Below, piece by piece: positions 1 through 12,074 of a stretch of DNA of 64,000 bases. The translations under genes and the position numbers were made by a program. Position 1 is the stretch's first letter; each line of letters opens with the position of its first letter. Location of the stretch: the NCBI GenBank assembly GCA_018881555.1, contig JACAXG010000050.1, positions 496,001-560,000 of the forward strand, read 5' to 3'. The notes beneath the pieces were generated by a model. That model saw nothing but the letters and a program-made list of their open reading frames with translations, ran no database searches and had not been told where the DNA came from. This DNA comes from Amblyornis subalaris. Its lineage: Eukaryota; Chordata; Aves; Passeriformes; Ptilonorhynchidae.

Positions 1-1795
1 AGAAAAATCCAAACCGAACAGGCTTTAGTATTAATCTAGGCTTACTTTCCTCTGGTTTGTGAGGGTTTTTTTAATAATGCTCCACAATATTTTCTTTCAT
101 GCCAACATAGCAGAAAGGAGAATTAGCTTTCTTCTGTCTCCAACTCTTCTAGTCTTTGATGAATGATTGATTTTGATATGAAAAACAAAAGAGCTCTTAT
201 GTCAGTTTTTGATTAATTAATTTCACGTCAATATTAAGAATGTCCCTTCTGAAGCCTTTCCCTTTGGAAATACTCTGAAAATATAAAAATGTGTAAGATT
301 CTCAGTCTTTATTTCTGGGGCTTCAGTGCAGTGTTTTCTGGAAACCAACAAAAAATTATGAGATAATTTGAAATCTTAAATGTTCTGTTATTCCCTTTAT
401 TCATTGTCATTGGCTTGAAGTTTTAGATTTATTTCATATGAAAACCAATTATGGGAGCAATTGTTGCAAGCCTTGTTGTAAGAGAAATAAAAATTGTAAT
501 CAGTCTTGAAGCATCTGTATCTATTTGGAAACAAAAAAACCTCTTAGATAAGTTTNGATATATGCAGGAGTAAAGACTATAAAACCTCTTATTGGAGTTT
601 TGATATAACATATGTAGGGTTAGAAATATTTGTTGCCATGTTTTGTGGCCTGTTTATCAGCATTTGCTAAGGATGCATTATTGGGATATAACTCCACACT
701 CTGAGCTTATTTTCAGGCTCCAGATTTAAAATGCAAAAAGGTACATCCTGCAGTTTAAATATATTAAATGTAAAAGGACTTGACAAGGCAGATGAAATTC
801 AGCGAATTTTTTTTTCTTGCTCCTATGATCTGGCTATGATTTGGCTTTATTTGGAAAAAAGTGCCATGTATTTAGAGAAGAAAGAAGGCAAAATACTTAA
901 AAGAAGTATCTATGTAGAAGCTATGGCAAGATTTTTATTTTTTTCTCTTTTCTAATGAGAAGGATACTGAATAAGTAGAAGAGTGAATATGGAGTATAAA
1001 CTCGGTGCTTTTTACTTTTCAAAAATTTAGTTGGAATAATGTGTGTGTCTTACCCCTGAGGGCTGTCTGGAACACGTATCTGTGTTAAACATTGTCTCAG
1101 GGTTGTCTTATTTACATTAGATACCAAAGACAAAATTCTCTGTCTGGTATTCTTGCAAAATAACTGTAAGCAGGGGCAGAGAGAATCTATGTACTTCTTC
1201 TTATGAATTCTGACCTTTTTAAAATTTTAAGGCTGATGAAATTTCACAAAAAGCATTTATATGAAGTAATTAGGTGACATTTATATGAACTAAAGGTGAC
1301 ATTTAGATATGACATGATAAATGATGATATTTCCAAAACCCCCTTAATTTGTGTTGCAAACCTGTTAGTATTTTCATTTGNGTCTCTGTAGGCAGTGTGG
1401 GAAGATCCTGAAATAGGTTCCAGTTTGTGTTAGGTTGATATATATATTTATTCAGTGGGCTTCCGCAGAATTTACATTATTCTGATATTAGCCAGAGCAA
1501 ATTTCAGTCTCGAAAAGATCTCAGGCAAGACTCCAGACTCTTCCCTTTGAACTCTTGAGATGATGTAAACTTACTGACTTCCCAGAAGTTGATATGAATT
1601 TATATTACATCTTTTTGCCTTCTGAGTGAAGATTTTTTTAATATGTAAGAGTATATGTCATGTCTAGCTGTTAGGTGTTAAGTATACAATATATACTGCA
1701 GTGCCTTTCGTGTTAATTCAGNGTAGCCGGTAGTGGGTATGACAATGAGGTGTTACTGATGTAAAGAGATCAAAAAATAAACTGCACAGACTCAC
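1..1795. other. AT-rich non-coding sequence, no gene seen
   Basis: No conserved open frame, retroposon or RNA gene could be recognised. The stretch contains short T and A runs, a (TA)6-like tract near 1438-1449, and a degenerate repeated phrase GTGACATTTA around 1275-1305. It lies immediately downstream of the candidate minus-strand exon at 1796-1932, so it is probably intron or downstream flank of that transcript. Confidence 0.6.
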
Positions 1796-1932
1796 CACGT
1801 GATTCACCTTCTCTGGTGTGGCAGCAGCAAAAACGGGGACTGGTCTGGCATCTTGGACCTCCTCATTTGCTGTTTCTTTCCCAGCACCCTCTCTACCCCA
1901 CTGGCTCACTGCAGGAGCTCCTACTGGCTTTG
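1796..1932 (-). CDS. candidate internal coding exon, 137 nt, unidentified protein
   Basis: On the minus strand the interval is preceded by an acceptor-like AACTTTTAG and followed by a strong donor, GTG|GTGAGT. Only one of the three frames is open across the whole exon. It encodes about 45 residues rich in Ala, Glu, Val and Pro, including the segments KPVGAPAVSQWGREGAGKE and ARPVPVFAAATPEKVNHV. The intron phase would be 1 on the upstream side and 0 on the downstream side. The sequence is clearly GC-richer than its AT-rich flanks and has amino-acid composition typical of a disordered, charged linker. I do not recognise the protein family. A second acceptor (GTTCAG) 17 nt further upstream keeps the same frame. 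The open frame extends past both acceptors to a TAG near 2006, so an exapted fragment of an old retroelement is an alternative. This is the most gene-like sequence in the window, but it rests on splice motifs and composition only. Confidence 0.4.
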
Positions 1933-4381
1933 CTAAAAGTTGGACTGAACATGCAACACAGTTTGGATAAGTTTTATTAGAGTGCGCTTTCTAGCCAATA
2001 CTAATAAAACTAAAGTGAGGGAAACTGGGAAAAAAGACGAAGGGACAAAGTATGTGTAAGTCATACCATAAGGGAAGATCACCTGTCATTCTCAAGCAGT
2101 TTATTCTGTTTTGGAACAGCAATGTCAATATTAAGGATGACAGATGATGACAACTGATTTATACTGCAATTTTTATGGTATCTTACATCCTATGTGTGTG
2201 CTTTTAAGAAGATATATGAAATAAATTAATTCCCTGCTTTGGTTCATCTAAAGTTCAAAAAGATAGAAAGCGCTGTTATTTCAAAGAAAAACTTCTTCAG
2301 TCCAGAGATGTGTTGCAAGCACAGTGTATATCCTATCAAAAGGGTAATCTCACATACTGTTGTCTGTGTATCTCAAGTGTTTTCAAATATATAATTGACT
2401 TTTGCAGCCATTTCCAAACCTCAGCTCTTCTGATCTTGTCTGGTTTCCTCTTGTGCAACCAAACCAGAGCACTGGTGAGACACAGTGGCACTTGTGACAG
2501 CCCAGGGCTAATTGATCAGGTGCCTTCTTTAGGAGTTTGGGGAAGGACATAAATGGCAAAACAACATCTACATGGGGAATGATGCTTTTGAGTCTTACTT
2601 GTTTTTACAGCTTCATTTTTTTCCCAGCTTGAACAAAATGGAAAATTTGTTCTATGGAGCATTTTGAATATCAGTGATTTTTGCATAATTCTCTTTTGCT
2701 GACTCTGCTGAGATTACTGTTGAGAAATTCTTCATGTTTTGGAGTGTTCTCATCACTAATAGGAATTTTCACATCGTCAGAGGTANGTACCCTTGAAGTA
2801 CAATTACACATGAAGAAATATTAGAGCAGCAGTAAGAGCTTGAAATATAACCATCACCACATGGAAAGTCAGAGATAAGTGTGAAGAATAGAGTTGGTAA
2901 ATTCTTTACCCATACAGAAATGTCTAAATAATGAGGTGTTTTCAAACTAAGCCTTCAGTTTCTATTAAATATGAGAATTCCATTGTCTGTCTGGTTTTAA
3001 GTAATTATTTTCTGTCACCTCTTGCTCAGACCCCTCTGTTCCCATATCCTCCTGTCGGCAAACTGAAACTGGACACTATTCAGATTGGCTTGAGTTTTTG
3101 TTATTTCCTTACAGAAAATTTCTATCCTATTATCCACTGTTGGCACAGCCAGCAAATAATCAGGCAAGATTGCAAAGACAATAAAAAAAAAGGCTTAGCT
3201 ATTCTCCAAAACTTTATCTAATTGAAATGATACATGGCACAACTTAAATTTCACTAACATAGCTGCAGTCAGATTTTTTGCTAAGCATGGCTGACACACA
3301 AATGTTTAATGGAGTAGATTTTATTTTGTTTGTCAGAAATGCATGTCTTGCTCCAACAAAAGGCTCAAAGGATTTTGCCAGGATGTAGCCATGTGACTAA
3401 ATGTTGTTCTCTTTTTAATACCTAAGCCATTCTCAGTGCCTTTTTTGTTTTGTTTTCAATCTACTTTCAGCTTGTGTAGTCTTGCCAACACAGAAATTGC
3501 CAGCAACTCTGAATGTCCAAATTTTAATTTAGTTCAAGTGCAAAATAGCTGTTAATAATGACTTTTGGATTTGAGGAATTTAGCAGATTGTTTTAATGAT
3601 CCATGCTAATTTACTGAGTTTGCAAATTAATGTTTCATTTTGCAAAACCTTAAAGAAGACAGTAAAGTTAATTGTAAGCATNTTAGATTTTCATGTATAC
3701 CCTTTTTTCTTAAATGCATTGGAAATTGGAAATGAGAATAAATAGATTTCTTATTACAAAAAATTTCTATGATCTGACATTCTTCTTACCGACACATCAT
3801 TATTAAGTATAAGATTATGTGTCAGTTATGTCTGGAATAAATATTTAATTTCACAGCTTGAGCAAAAAGGGGTTAGGATGATCATTGAATGCAGCAATAA
3901 TCAGTGAAGTACTCAATTTTAGTTAGATTTGCATATTAAAAAAACTTCAGTAGAACAAGGGGAATTTACTGAACTGCAATTTTCTTGTAACTGTTGCAAG
4001 ACATTAAAAATAGGTATTTAGAATGCATTCTATTTCTTAGGTAATTTATGCCAATAAATTTGCTATTCTGAAAGTAATACTGCATTAATAAGTGCTTGTA
4101 TCTAGTACAGTTTGATAAATTCAAATTGCTTTAGCAACTATGTTGCTTGCGAAAATATTACCCAAGCCATGTCATTGAAGTTTTTAAGAGCTTAATCCAG
4201 AGGCATATAGATTTGTTGGAACACTGAGGATAGGTGCAAAAGTACTTTCCATCCGTGCTCAGAAGCAGCCAAGAACCAATTCTGCTCTTAAACCAAGCTT
4301 CTGTCTCGCTNTGGTTTATTCTGGCTGATGTAACACTGATGCTAGTTTCAAGTCCAATATGGGCTTGAGTCCATATATTGA
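1933..4381. other. AT-rich unique sequence, no gene seen
   Basis: No coding exon or retroposon was recognised here. The part from about 3420 to 3680 is AT-rich but of high complexity, with several TTAATT, TAATGA and GCTAATTTA motifs, the kind of composition seen in conserved non-coding elements. Conservation cannot be judged from one sequence. Confidence 0.55.
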
Positions 4382-4742
4382 GGGAGCTGGGGTTGTTTAG
4401 CCTGGAGAAAAGGAGTCTCAGGGTGACCTTATGACTCTCAACAGCTACCTGTAAAGAGGATGTACCCAGGTGAGGGTTGGCCTCCAGGCAGCCAGTGACA
4501 GGGTGAGATGACATAGGCTCAAGGTGTGCCAGGGGAGGTTCAGGCTGGATATTAGATGGAATCTCTTCATGGAAACGGTTGTTAAACATTGAAATGGACT
4601 GCCCAGGGAGGTGGAGTCACCATCTTGGAGGTGTTCTAGAAGCAATTGAATGTGGCATATAATGCCATGGTGTGGTTGANAAGATGATGGTGGGTCAAAG
4701 GTTGGACCCAATGATCTTAGAGGTCTTTTCCAGATTCTGTGA
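4382..4742 (+). repeat. CR1 LINE 3' end fragment
   Basis: The sequence follows the avian CR1 3' region closely. It has GAGCTGGGGTTGTTTAGCC at the start, then phrases meaning 'rolling-circle-free' LINE 3' UTR typical of CR1: AGGGGAGGTTCAGGCTGGAT, GACTGCCCAGGGAGGTGGAG, and GATCTTAGAGGTCTTTTCC near the end. It stops at GATTCTGTGA, a decayed version of the CR1 terminal octamer repeat. It is 5'-truncated, as most CR1 copies are, and contains no working reverse transcriptase. Open frames on either strand inside it are by-products of the repeat. Several substitutions and small indels show it is an old copy. Confidence 0.92.
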
Positions 4743-7700
4743 CTAGAAATTTCCCAACTAGCCATTAAGTCAAGTCTTGGGAGATTTTTGCTGGTGAGTG
4801 GGAGAAGAAGTTTATAGTATAGTATTACTGTTGTAGTAACTTTGCTACCTTTCCATCTTTTTAAAATGATGAGAGGCAAAGACAATGGCGATGGAATTTA
4901 AAGTGGTGTAAAGATTTTGATGTACATTTTAATGTGATTCCTAACATTCTTGCAATGTTTTTCCGCATGCAAATGATGCATGCAGTCTGATCTTGTGGCA
5001 ATAGCAAGACACAACAATTTATCTTTTAACACAACAATTTAACATAATTATTGGTGTTCATAATATGTTATTTTCAAATAAGATTATTCCATTAGATTAG
5101 TTTCAAAGAGAGTAGGTGAGCTTTTGTCCTTGCTTCACCATCAAGCCTACTTGTCATTATCAAAGTGAATGAAACTCAAAAAAAAGCTTTTAAAACTCTT
5201 CTCAAAATGGCTATTTATTTTCTTCATATATGCATATGGCATTCAACATTTGAATCAGCTATTACAAGTCACTGAGCCCAAGACTGACATTTAGTGACCA
5301 CTAAGTGTTCAGCTGAAAACATGAAAAAGAAGATTCAGTAGTCATTTGAGAAATATTCCACGTAAATTTTCAGAATAAATGTTCATTATGGCCTTCACAT
5401 GCTGTCTTTCTAAATTTTGAAATGGCACTGTATCAAATGCAGTCCTTCACAATTGGGTTCAAAAAGTCTTTTGCCATGTGGCAAAGTCATAGATTTGGTG
5501 TTGTTTGTTGATGTAAAAAAGAAGATTGACTTTTTTCTTCTGATTTGAATGGAAAAGTTGGTTTATATTAGATTGGTCTAGAAATCATTATTCATAAATT
5601 ATTTTCCCAGTTATAAAATTGTCCATTATACTTCTTGTGGAAATTTTCCTGGTGAAGCCCACAGAAGGTCAAGTGTTTAATAATCCTGGTGAAATATATC
5701 TATAGCTTATGAACATGGAGTTATCTTCCAACTGGTGTTGCTTCTAGCTCAACCTGGGACTCTTAAATGGATTGTCTTTTGTATTGAATCATGAATAACA
5801 GGCAATTGCTATCTATTTCCTAGAGCCTTCTTAGGTGGATATGATGATTCTGCAGTGTCAATATGAGTTATTAACAATAACTGTGCCAATAGTAAAGTTG
5901 CTTCTGTACTAAAAAAGGGATAGATCTTCTGAGTGAGCAGATTCTGCTTTGTTTCCTAATTGTGCAGTCTCAGTTCCTGCAGAGGTAGGTGGTGAACTTT
6001 AAGAACTCTAAATCATTCATTTGTCTCCAGTAATGTCATGTAAAGGCAAGGATACTCTCTGCTATCAGCAGTGCTGACAACTTCAAAGCAGTATTAGTCT
6101 TGGGTTTCACAATACAAATGTTCAGCTATGCTGAAGTCTGGTATTTTCTGCCTGTCACCCATCCCGGTGTTACTGCAAAGCTGTTTGCGCAGNTATGTGC
6201 TGAAACAGATTGGAAAANTGATTCAGCTTCTTTTCTTGAGAGGTAGAAAAAGGAGGAAAGGAAATTACCAAGAGATTGTCTAATGTTTTATATCATAAAC
6301 CATAGTTCAAATTTTTTTGTAGGCATCCAGAGAGATTGCTTGCTGGTTTTAACCTCCATTTGACAAAAGTGGTATAAGTTACAAGATTTAAAGCATCATT
6401 CAGAAGCATTTTGCAATGAGGTCTAGAATTCAGTGTGTGGAGTTAAAAACTGGTTAAATGCTGTGAACATGTTTCTCCTGATACAAAGATGGAACCTTCA
6501 CGTTGCGAATAAGTCTGCTGCTGCCATTTAATACTAAAGCTGCTGTTAAACAAAATTGACAGAAAAGTCTTTTCNGACATGGAGCAGTACCAGCAAAAGT
6601 GAATTAAATCCTTTGAAGTTTTGTAGTGCTCATAAAAAATGTTAATACCTTAGGTACCACCAATTATCACTTTCTTTTATAAGGAGAAAAAAAATCCATT
6701 ATTAAATAGAAATCTTTCTAACTTCAGTATCTCACGCTGTATTTTCATAGTCATTAATGNTTGATCTGTGCCCTTCAGGATTACCCATAAATACAGATCT
6801 GCACCAAGAGGAGGCAAAACTCTTTTGTTTGTTTCTGTTCAAGTTTTTCAACCTGTGTTATAAGGAGTTTCTACCACCTTTATCATTCTGTGCATCACAG
6901 TACCTCAGAACAGTACAGCCAGCATGTAGGAGAAAAGAGAAACACATGGAAGTGAAAACAGAAGGTTAAGCACACTAGCCTAAGGCATTTCTAGCCCAGA
7001 AATGAGCATCTCACAATTTGTGGAGTCAGATGCTTGCAAAAGTCGACATCAAGGAGGGAGCTCTGAGAGTGCTGAGTGAGAGTGCTGCGTGAAATGTAAA
7101 AGAGAAAAATAATTAATGGCTGCTGCTGTGGAGTACAGGCTGGGTGTGAAGGCAAGCTCTGTCAGTGCTTGCCCATGTATTTCTNGGGTTCGTTTCAATA
7201 GTTTGCTGTGATCTGTTACAGCTGACATTTGCTGTTGATCCCACTTCAGAAAGCAAGTTACAGTCATGGCTTTATCCTGCAAAGTTCAACTNGTACTGAT
7301 ATTCTGTGAATAATGGAGAAGCTGCTACTTGTAGTCATGTTCTCCATCCTGGAGAACTGGAATAAGAGACCCAATGGTGCACTNTGTAAGTGACAGTACA
7401 GAGCAGGCATTTCAGCTCTATAAAATCTGTAGAATATGAAGATAATATTTTTCTAACATGCTCCTTGACATGCACAGTGCTGTGGAACAAAAAGAAATTT
7501 AGTATGAGGCAGTCAGGCACAGGGGGAGGAAATCTTTTTTTGTGCAATATTTGAAATGGATTCAAAAGCTGATGCAAGGAATTAGAAATCAATTAATTTA
7601 TATAAAATCAATCACAGCAATANTATCAACTGATACTATCAAGTGATCAGTAACAGTATATCAATTTTCAATTGAATTTAGTTACTAGTATCTTTTTGTT

Positions 7701-10700
7701 AGGTGCTTTAATCTGCTTTAAATGGAAAAAATTCAGTCCATCNATGTCAGAAGTAGACTTGCTTGTGTCAAAACAAAATTTCTCACACACACACTTCTTG
7801 TATTCTTGAAGTGTGTTAATTTAAAATTAGATTGAAGTATCAGTGTTTGGATGTTGATTTTTCTCTGGAACTAGTGTTGGAGATAAGTGTGAACAACAAG
7901 TACCTTTTGCACAGGATTTANCTTGCTACTTACCCTAGATATGGTTGGAAAGAGTTGTTTTGATTTGCTCTAAGAGGTTCAATTGCATGCAATGGATGGC
8001 ATGGACCAAAACAAGAAGAGAAATGTGAGAAGACTGTAAAAAAAAATTGTCAGCTAGGTGATTGGCTTGTTCACAGCTTTCTATTGTTTTCTGATTCTTC
8101 AGCAAGTTCTTTTCTCAGACAACTCATCTGATTTTTATAACTTCCTTTGGAAGAAGTCTCTTCAGGCATTTTAATGACACATAGGAGTTCTTTCTGATCC
8201 ACTTCGGTGCTTTGCTTTTGTTGAAAAGCCTTTCCTTGGCAAGATATACTAATTCCTATATCTCAGCTTTTCTGTGAATATACGAGAACTCTTGCAAACT
8301 TAAAAATCTTGTCAAGATTTAGCATGTTATCATCTGAGGAAGCAGATATCTTTGCTACAACTCAGATTATATCCTTTTGCCTTTATTACTAATTTTCTGG
8401 GGAAGATTATTTGGGTTTTTTATTTTTCTTTCTTCATTCATTTCAACAGGTCTGTGAAAGCAAATAATGTTTCTGGTTGTATATTCAAGTGTTATAAAAC
8501 ATTAGTAATCTGTAAATATCCCTTAAAAATTTATTAATTCTTGGACTTGCTTTTTTTCTTTCCTTATATCAACACTGATTTGCAGGGTTTTTCTCTACAG
8601 ACTTTCGCAGTTGTAGTTCACAAGTCAGTGTGCCTCATCACCAGGTTCACGCTCCCCTTATCATGCTTTTATAAGGGACTACTTTATGCAGAAGTAAATA
8701 ACTCTAGCCTGTACACTGAAAAAGTAAATTAGAGCAGGGGTAATGTGTTAGCTCATCTCTCTCTCTCCATTGCACTGTTAGGGCAACTTTTGGAAATATG
8801 TCCAAATCCTAAGTGTCCTTTCTACTCCCTACTTGAAGGCAAAGGAAGGCTTAGCTCTGCTCTTGTTCCATTGGGAATGATGGTGGTGGATCTTCATGAC
8901 CTGTCTGGGTTACAAGCCACTTCTTGCCCTTCTGAGGACCCCTGGCAGTGAAAACTGAGGATAAAAGCAATATGTTTGGGTTTTCCTTGTTTTGAGATTG
9001 CTGTTTGCAAACTCTCTTCAGCACTTTTACAATGTTTTCTTGCCTCTGCTTCCACCTTTGCTTTCCTTCAAAATTCCTGTGAAAACTCCCATTCAAAACG
9101 CAAAAGTTAAAAGTATAAATAATAAAATAGGCTATGACAGAAGAATTTCTAACACAACTTCTAAACATGTTTAGCTTCCAAACTANTGTGGCACTGATGC
9201 AGCAGTTCAGAGGCTCCTTGTTGCTGAAAAACAGATCATCCAAAGGGCTATCGAGAAATTGCCAAAGGAGAGAAATGACTCAAAGAACCGAGATCTAGTG
9301 GGAGGAAAGAAGTGGAACAGAAAACATCCTGGTAACAGGGAAAGACAGAGGGGAAGGATATGAAAATAAAAAAGAAATTATTTAGAGGCTGAAGGGTGTT
9401 AGTGGCACTCACAAAAACATAATGTTGTAGATCAAGAAAAAGTAAGTTAAGAGACTGAAATGACAGGTTCTGACCAAAAACTGCTGNCTTTTCTCTTTAA
9501 AGTGTTCTTTGAATATTACATCCTACTTAATTTTGTGAAGGAAAAAGGAGTATTGCTGCTACCTTGCCTTCNAACATTGGGCTAGGCAGCACCTGGGTTG
9601 GTCATGGGTTTGCTGTGAACATCCTCCNGAGAGAAACTCAGTTTATCAAGTGTGCTAAAAAACATAGCACATGGAGTTGCACAGAGGAAATGTTGGCTCT
9701 GAAATCAAATTACAACAATTACACTGCATGTGGAAGTAACCTATGTTTTACATTGATTCTTGTACGAAAATTAGAGAGCGCTTTTTTTTTTTTACCTCCC
9801 ATGCGTTTTATAATATTCCTTTTCTTTATATAGCTATTGGACTACTTCAGCTGTCTCCTTGGAAAACACTGTTCTTTTCCATTTCCTTATGTTTTTTATG
9901 ACTTCTTATTGTACTTTAGGAAAAATAAAACAACAAAAAAACCAAACAACTGATCCAAAAAACCAAACCTNGAAGAGCAAAAAACCCACTCAAAATTCTA
10001 TGCTAAAAAAATCCTGTCATTGAGTAAACTGCTCTGCATTTTAAACTGCCATAACTCTTAAGCCTGGCTAGTAACACTATTCTTTCATCTTATCTTGTCA
10101 CAGCTGGAGTAAGATTTGATAAATACATAGAGGTAGTCTTTAAGCTGCCAGTATTTAATGATGATCCCAGGGATGCTTGGAACAAGAAAGATTCCAAAAT
10201 ATTGTCATCCTTTGTAGGAAAGTACTTTTAAAATAATCCTGTATGTTTTTNTTAGATTAAGTATATAATCACAAAACTTTCTTAGATCCAAAACTTTGAG
10301 TGCTTTGAAGTCACAATTCAAAGGGAAAGTTATCTGACTGTTTCAGAAATTAATAGTAAAATATTGATGGAAATGCTGGTTCAAGGACAGTGCATGGGTT
10401 ATGGACTGTCTCTTCATCTGAGCTGCATATATATCTCTGGGAACTTGTAACAAGGCAAATTTCCCAAGGCAAAGTTCTTCTATTGTTAATGAGCTTAAAG
10501 TAAGGTTACACAAACTGCTTGTTTAGATCTATGAACTATAGAATTCAGTTGCTGTTCCGTAGAAATACATACTTTTATTGGGTTTCGACAAATCTTTTAA
10601 AATGTGCAAAGGCAGAAGACAGTATAGTTTAAGTCTCTTTTTAAATATATCTACACATTTATAGGTATTACTTCTGATAGTTGAACAAAAATTTGTATAG

Positions 10701-10750
10701 AACTTTCAAAATATGTTGTTAATCTATCCATTTCGCTACTCGTTTATTAC
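4743..10750. other. AT-rich unique sequence, no gene seen
   Basis: No protein-coding or RNA gene was recognised in this 6 kb stretch. It holds two imperfect copies of a 13-base phrase ACACAACAATTTA (5009-5021 and 5029-5041), a (CA)6 tract near 7784-7795, a T12 run at 9782-9793 and an A/C-rich low-complexity patch around 9920-9990. A strong minus-strand donor (AGG|GTAAGT) at about 7935 has only a weak 36-nt exon behind it. Confidence 0.55.
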
Positions 10751-10798
10751 CTGCTTGTAAACCTGATACTGATGTTGTGCACAGTATAGGTCCCCGGC
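10751..10798 (-). other. candidate 48-nt exon (possible pseudo-exon)
   Basis: On the minus strand a pyrimidine-rich tract (TTTTTTCCTTCACTTGAG) precedes a 48-nt block ending in CAG|GTAATA. The block is open in phase 0 and would encode AGDLYCAQHQYQVYKQ. It is locally GC-rich with one CpG-containing run at its 5' end. The acceptor has G before AG, which is the least favoured base. A 16-codon open frame is common by chance, so this is listed only as a candidate. The phase does not join directly to the exon at 1796-1932. Confidence 0.15.
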
Positions 10799-11944
10799 CT
10801 CAAGTGAAGGAAAAAATTCCCCGTTAATTTTGTACATTAAAACACAAAACTAATGCAAAGAAAAAATAAACCACTCCTGTCACATTTACCATCCCAGATG
10901 TTCACAATTGCTCAGAATTTAGTTGTGGTAATAAGCAAGTTAGGTTTACAAGTTAGGTTTCTTTATTGCAAGAATATGTAACTAATTGGCAAGATCAAAA
11001 AAACCCCCCAAAAAACAAAACAACAAAACAAACATGTATTTTATTTGCTAATATATGTTTAGGTACAAATATGCTGTCCATCATTAGTTATCCATTAATT
11101 TTCATCTAGTATTTCAAACACTCTTGTAAATCTTTTGATCAGTATACAACTCTGTAGGGATTCCCTGCTATCCTGTCCCATCAGATGGTGCATCCACGTT
11201 TTTTTTCTTCTTGGATGGCAATCACAGGATGCAAATGGCAAGTTCTTGCAAGATATTTTGTAACATCTGGCTCTTGATGTACTCCTTAGGGAGGTGGACT
11301 TGACATGCTGGAAGAACTTCTGAGCTATTCTCATAATGAAGTGGCTTATTGGTCTTTTAAGTGTGTTCTCTCCAAGTGCCCCTTGGATGTGAAATGATCT
11401 GCATGTTATATATTGACAGAGAGCCCAAAGATGTAGATTATTATACAGCTGGAAGCTGCAAATGTGCGGTGTAAATTGAATATGCTTCAATTGAATATGC
11501 TTCAACAAGGCATGTGGACAGTTGGGTAGTCTGTTGCGATGGCTGCTGTGTTTCACATCAGCATGTGCAAACCTCAAACACACAAGTTGTAGCAAATAAT
11601 TTTGCAAATTATTGGAATAACATGGCTCAAAGTAGAGGCAGAGAAGGCTTAGATACTTTAAGTTGCAAATGAAAATTTGGTTTATGTGTGAGTTTTGTCT
11701 GTGTGTTAATTTTTCTTTTTTTGGGATGAATTCTGTAGTTTTGGGCTGTAGTTCTGTATTACAAGTAGATGAGTAGGGGTGCTACATGTGTGACAGTGGG
11801 ATTTCAGGCACCCTGAATGAGAATGTTTATAAGTAAAACTCAACTACTTTTTTTTTTTTATGATATGGAGGTTCGACTTCAAGTAAATGTAATGCTTAAT
11901 ATTCAAGACTGCAAAACATGTGCCAGCCTAGTATTAAATCACAC
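10799..11944. other. AT-rich sequence with low-complexity patch and a chance ORF
   Basis: An A/C-rich low-complexity patch lies near 10998-11035. From 11095 to 11607 the minus strand has an open frame of about 170 codons, the longest here without a repeat explanation. It is rich in His, Cys and Leu, shows no recognisable domain, and contains an exact 15-bp tandem duplication. I regard it as fortuitous. A T12 run lies at 11848-11859. Confidence 0.5.
11475..11504. repeat. 15-bp direct tandem duplication
   Basis: The unit ATTGAATATGCTTCA occurs twice head to tail with no mismatch (11475-11489 and 11490-11504). Two exact copies in otherwise unique DNA point to a recent slippage or duplication event. 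Confidence 0.9.
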
Positions 11945-12074
11945 GATATTCNGAGTTCAAAGGGACCCACAAGGATCATCAAGTCCAGCTCTTCAGGGAA
12001 TGACTCATATGGGGATTGAACCCACAATTTTGGTGTTACTAGCACCAGGGTCTAACCAACTGAGCCAATCTTAG
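11945..12074 (-). mobile_element. tRNA-Ile-derived SINE with CR1-like tail (TguSINE1-like)
   Basis: Read on the minus strand, the element starts with GGCTCAGTTGGTTAGA, a pol III A box in the form found in tRNA-Ile(AAU) genes. It continues through GGTGCTAGTAACACC, matching the anticodon arm region with the anticodon changed, and reaches GGGTTCAATCCCC, a good B box. After the tRNA-like head comes a tail, GATGATCCTTGTGGGTCCCT, that matches the 3' end of CR1 LINEs. A tRNA-Ile head plus CR1-type tail is the known structure of TguSINE1 from songbirds, which is mobilised by CR1 machinery. The copy is diverged (one n, several substitutions) and is surely inactive. On the plus strand the same bases give part of an 85-codon open frame that has no meaning. 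The subfamily name is from memory and needs alignment to a consensus. Confidence 0.82.

Noticed and set aside
4158..4885. Two minus-strand open frames of about 145 codons
   Set aside because: They run antisense through the CR1 tail at 4382-4742 and flanks, so they are repeat by-products.
11095..11607. Open frame of about 170 codons on the minus strand
   Set aside because: It is the longest frame not explained by a repeat, but it has no domain, a His/Cys/Leu-rich composition, an internal tandem duplication and no splice context. Length is compatible with chance in 64 kb.
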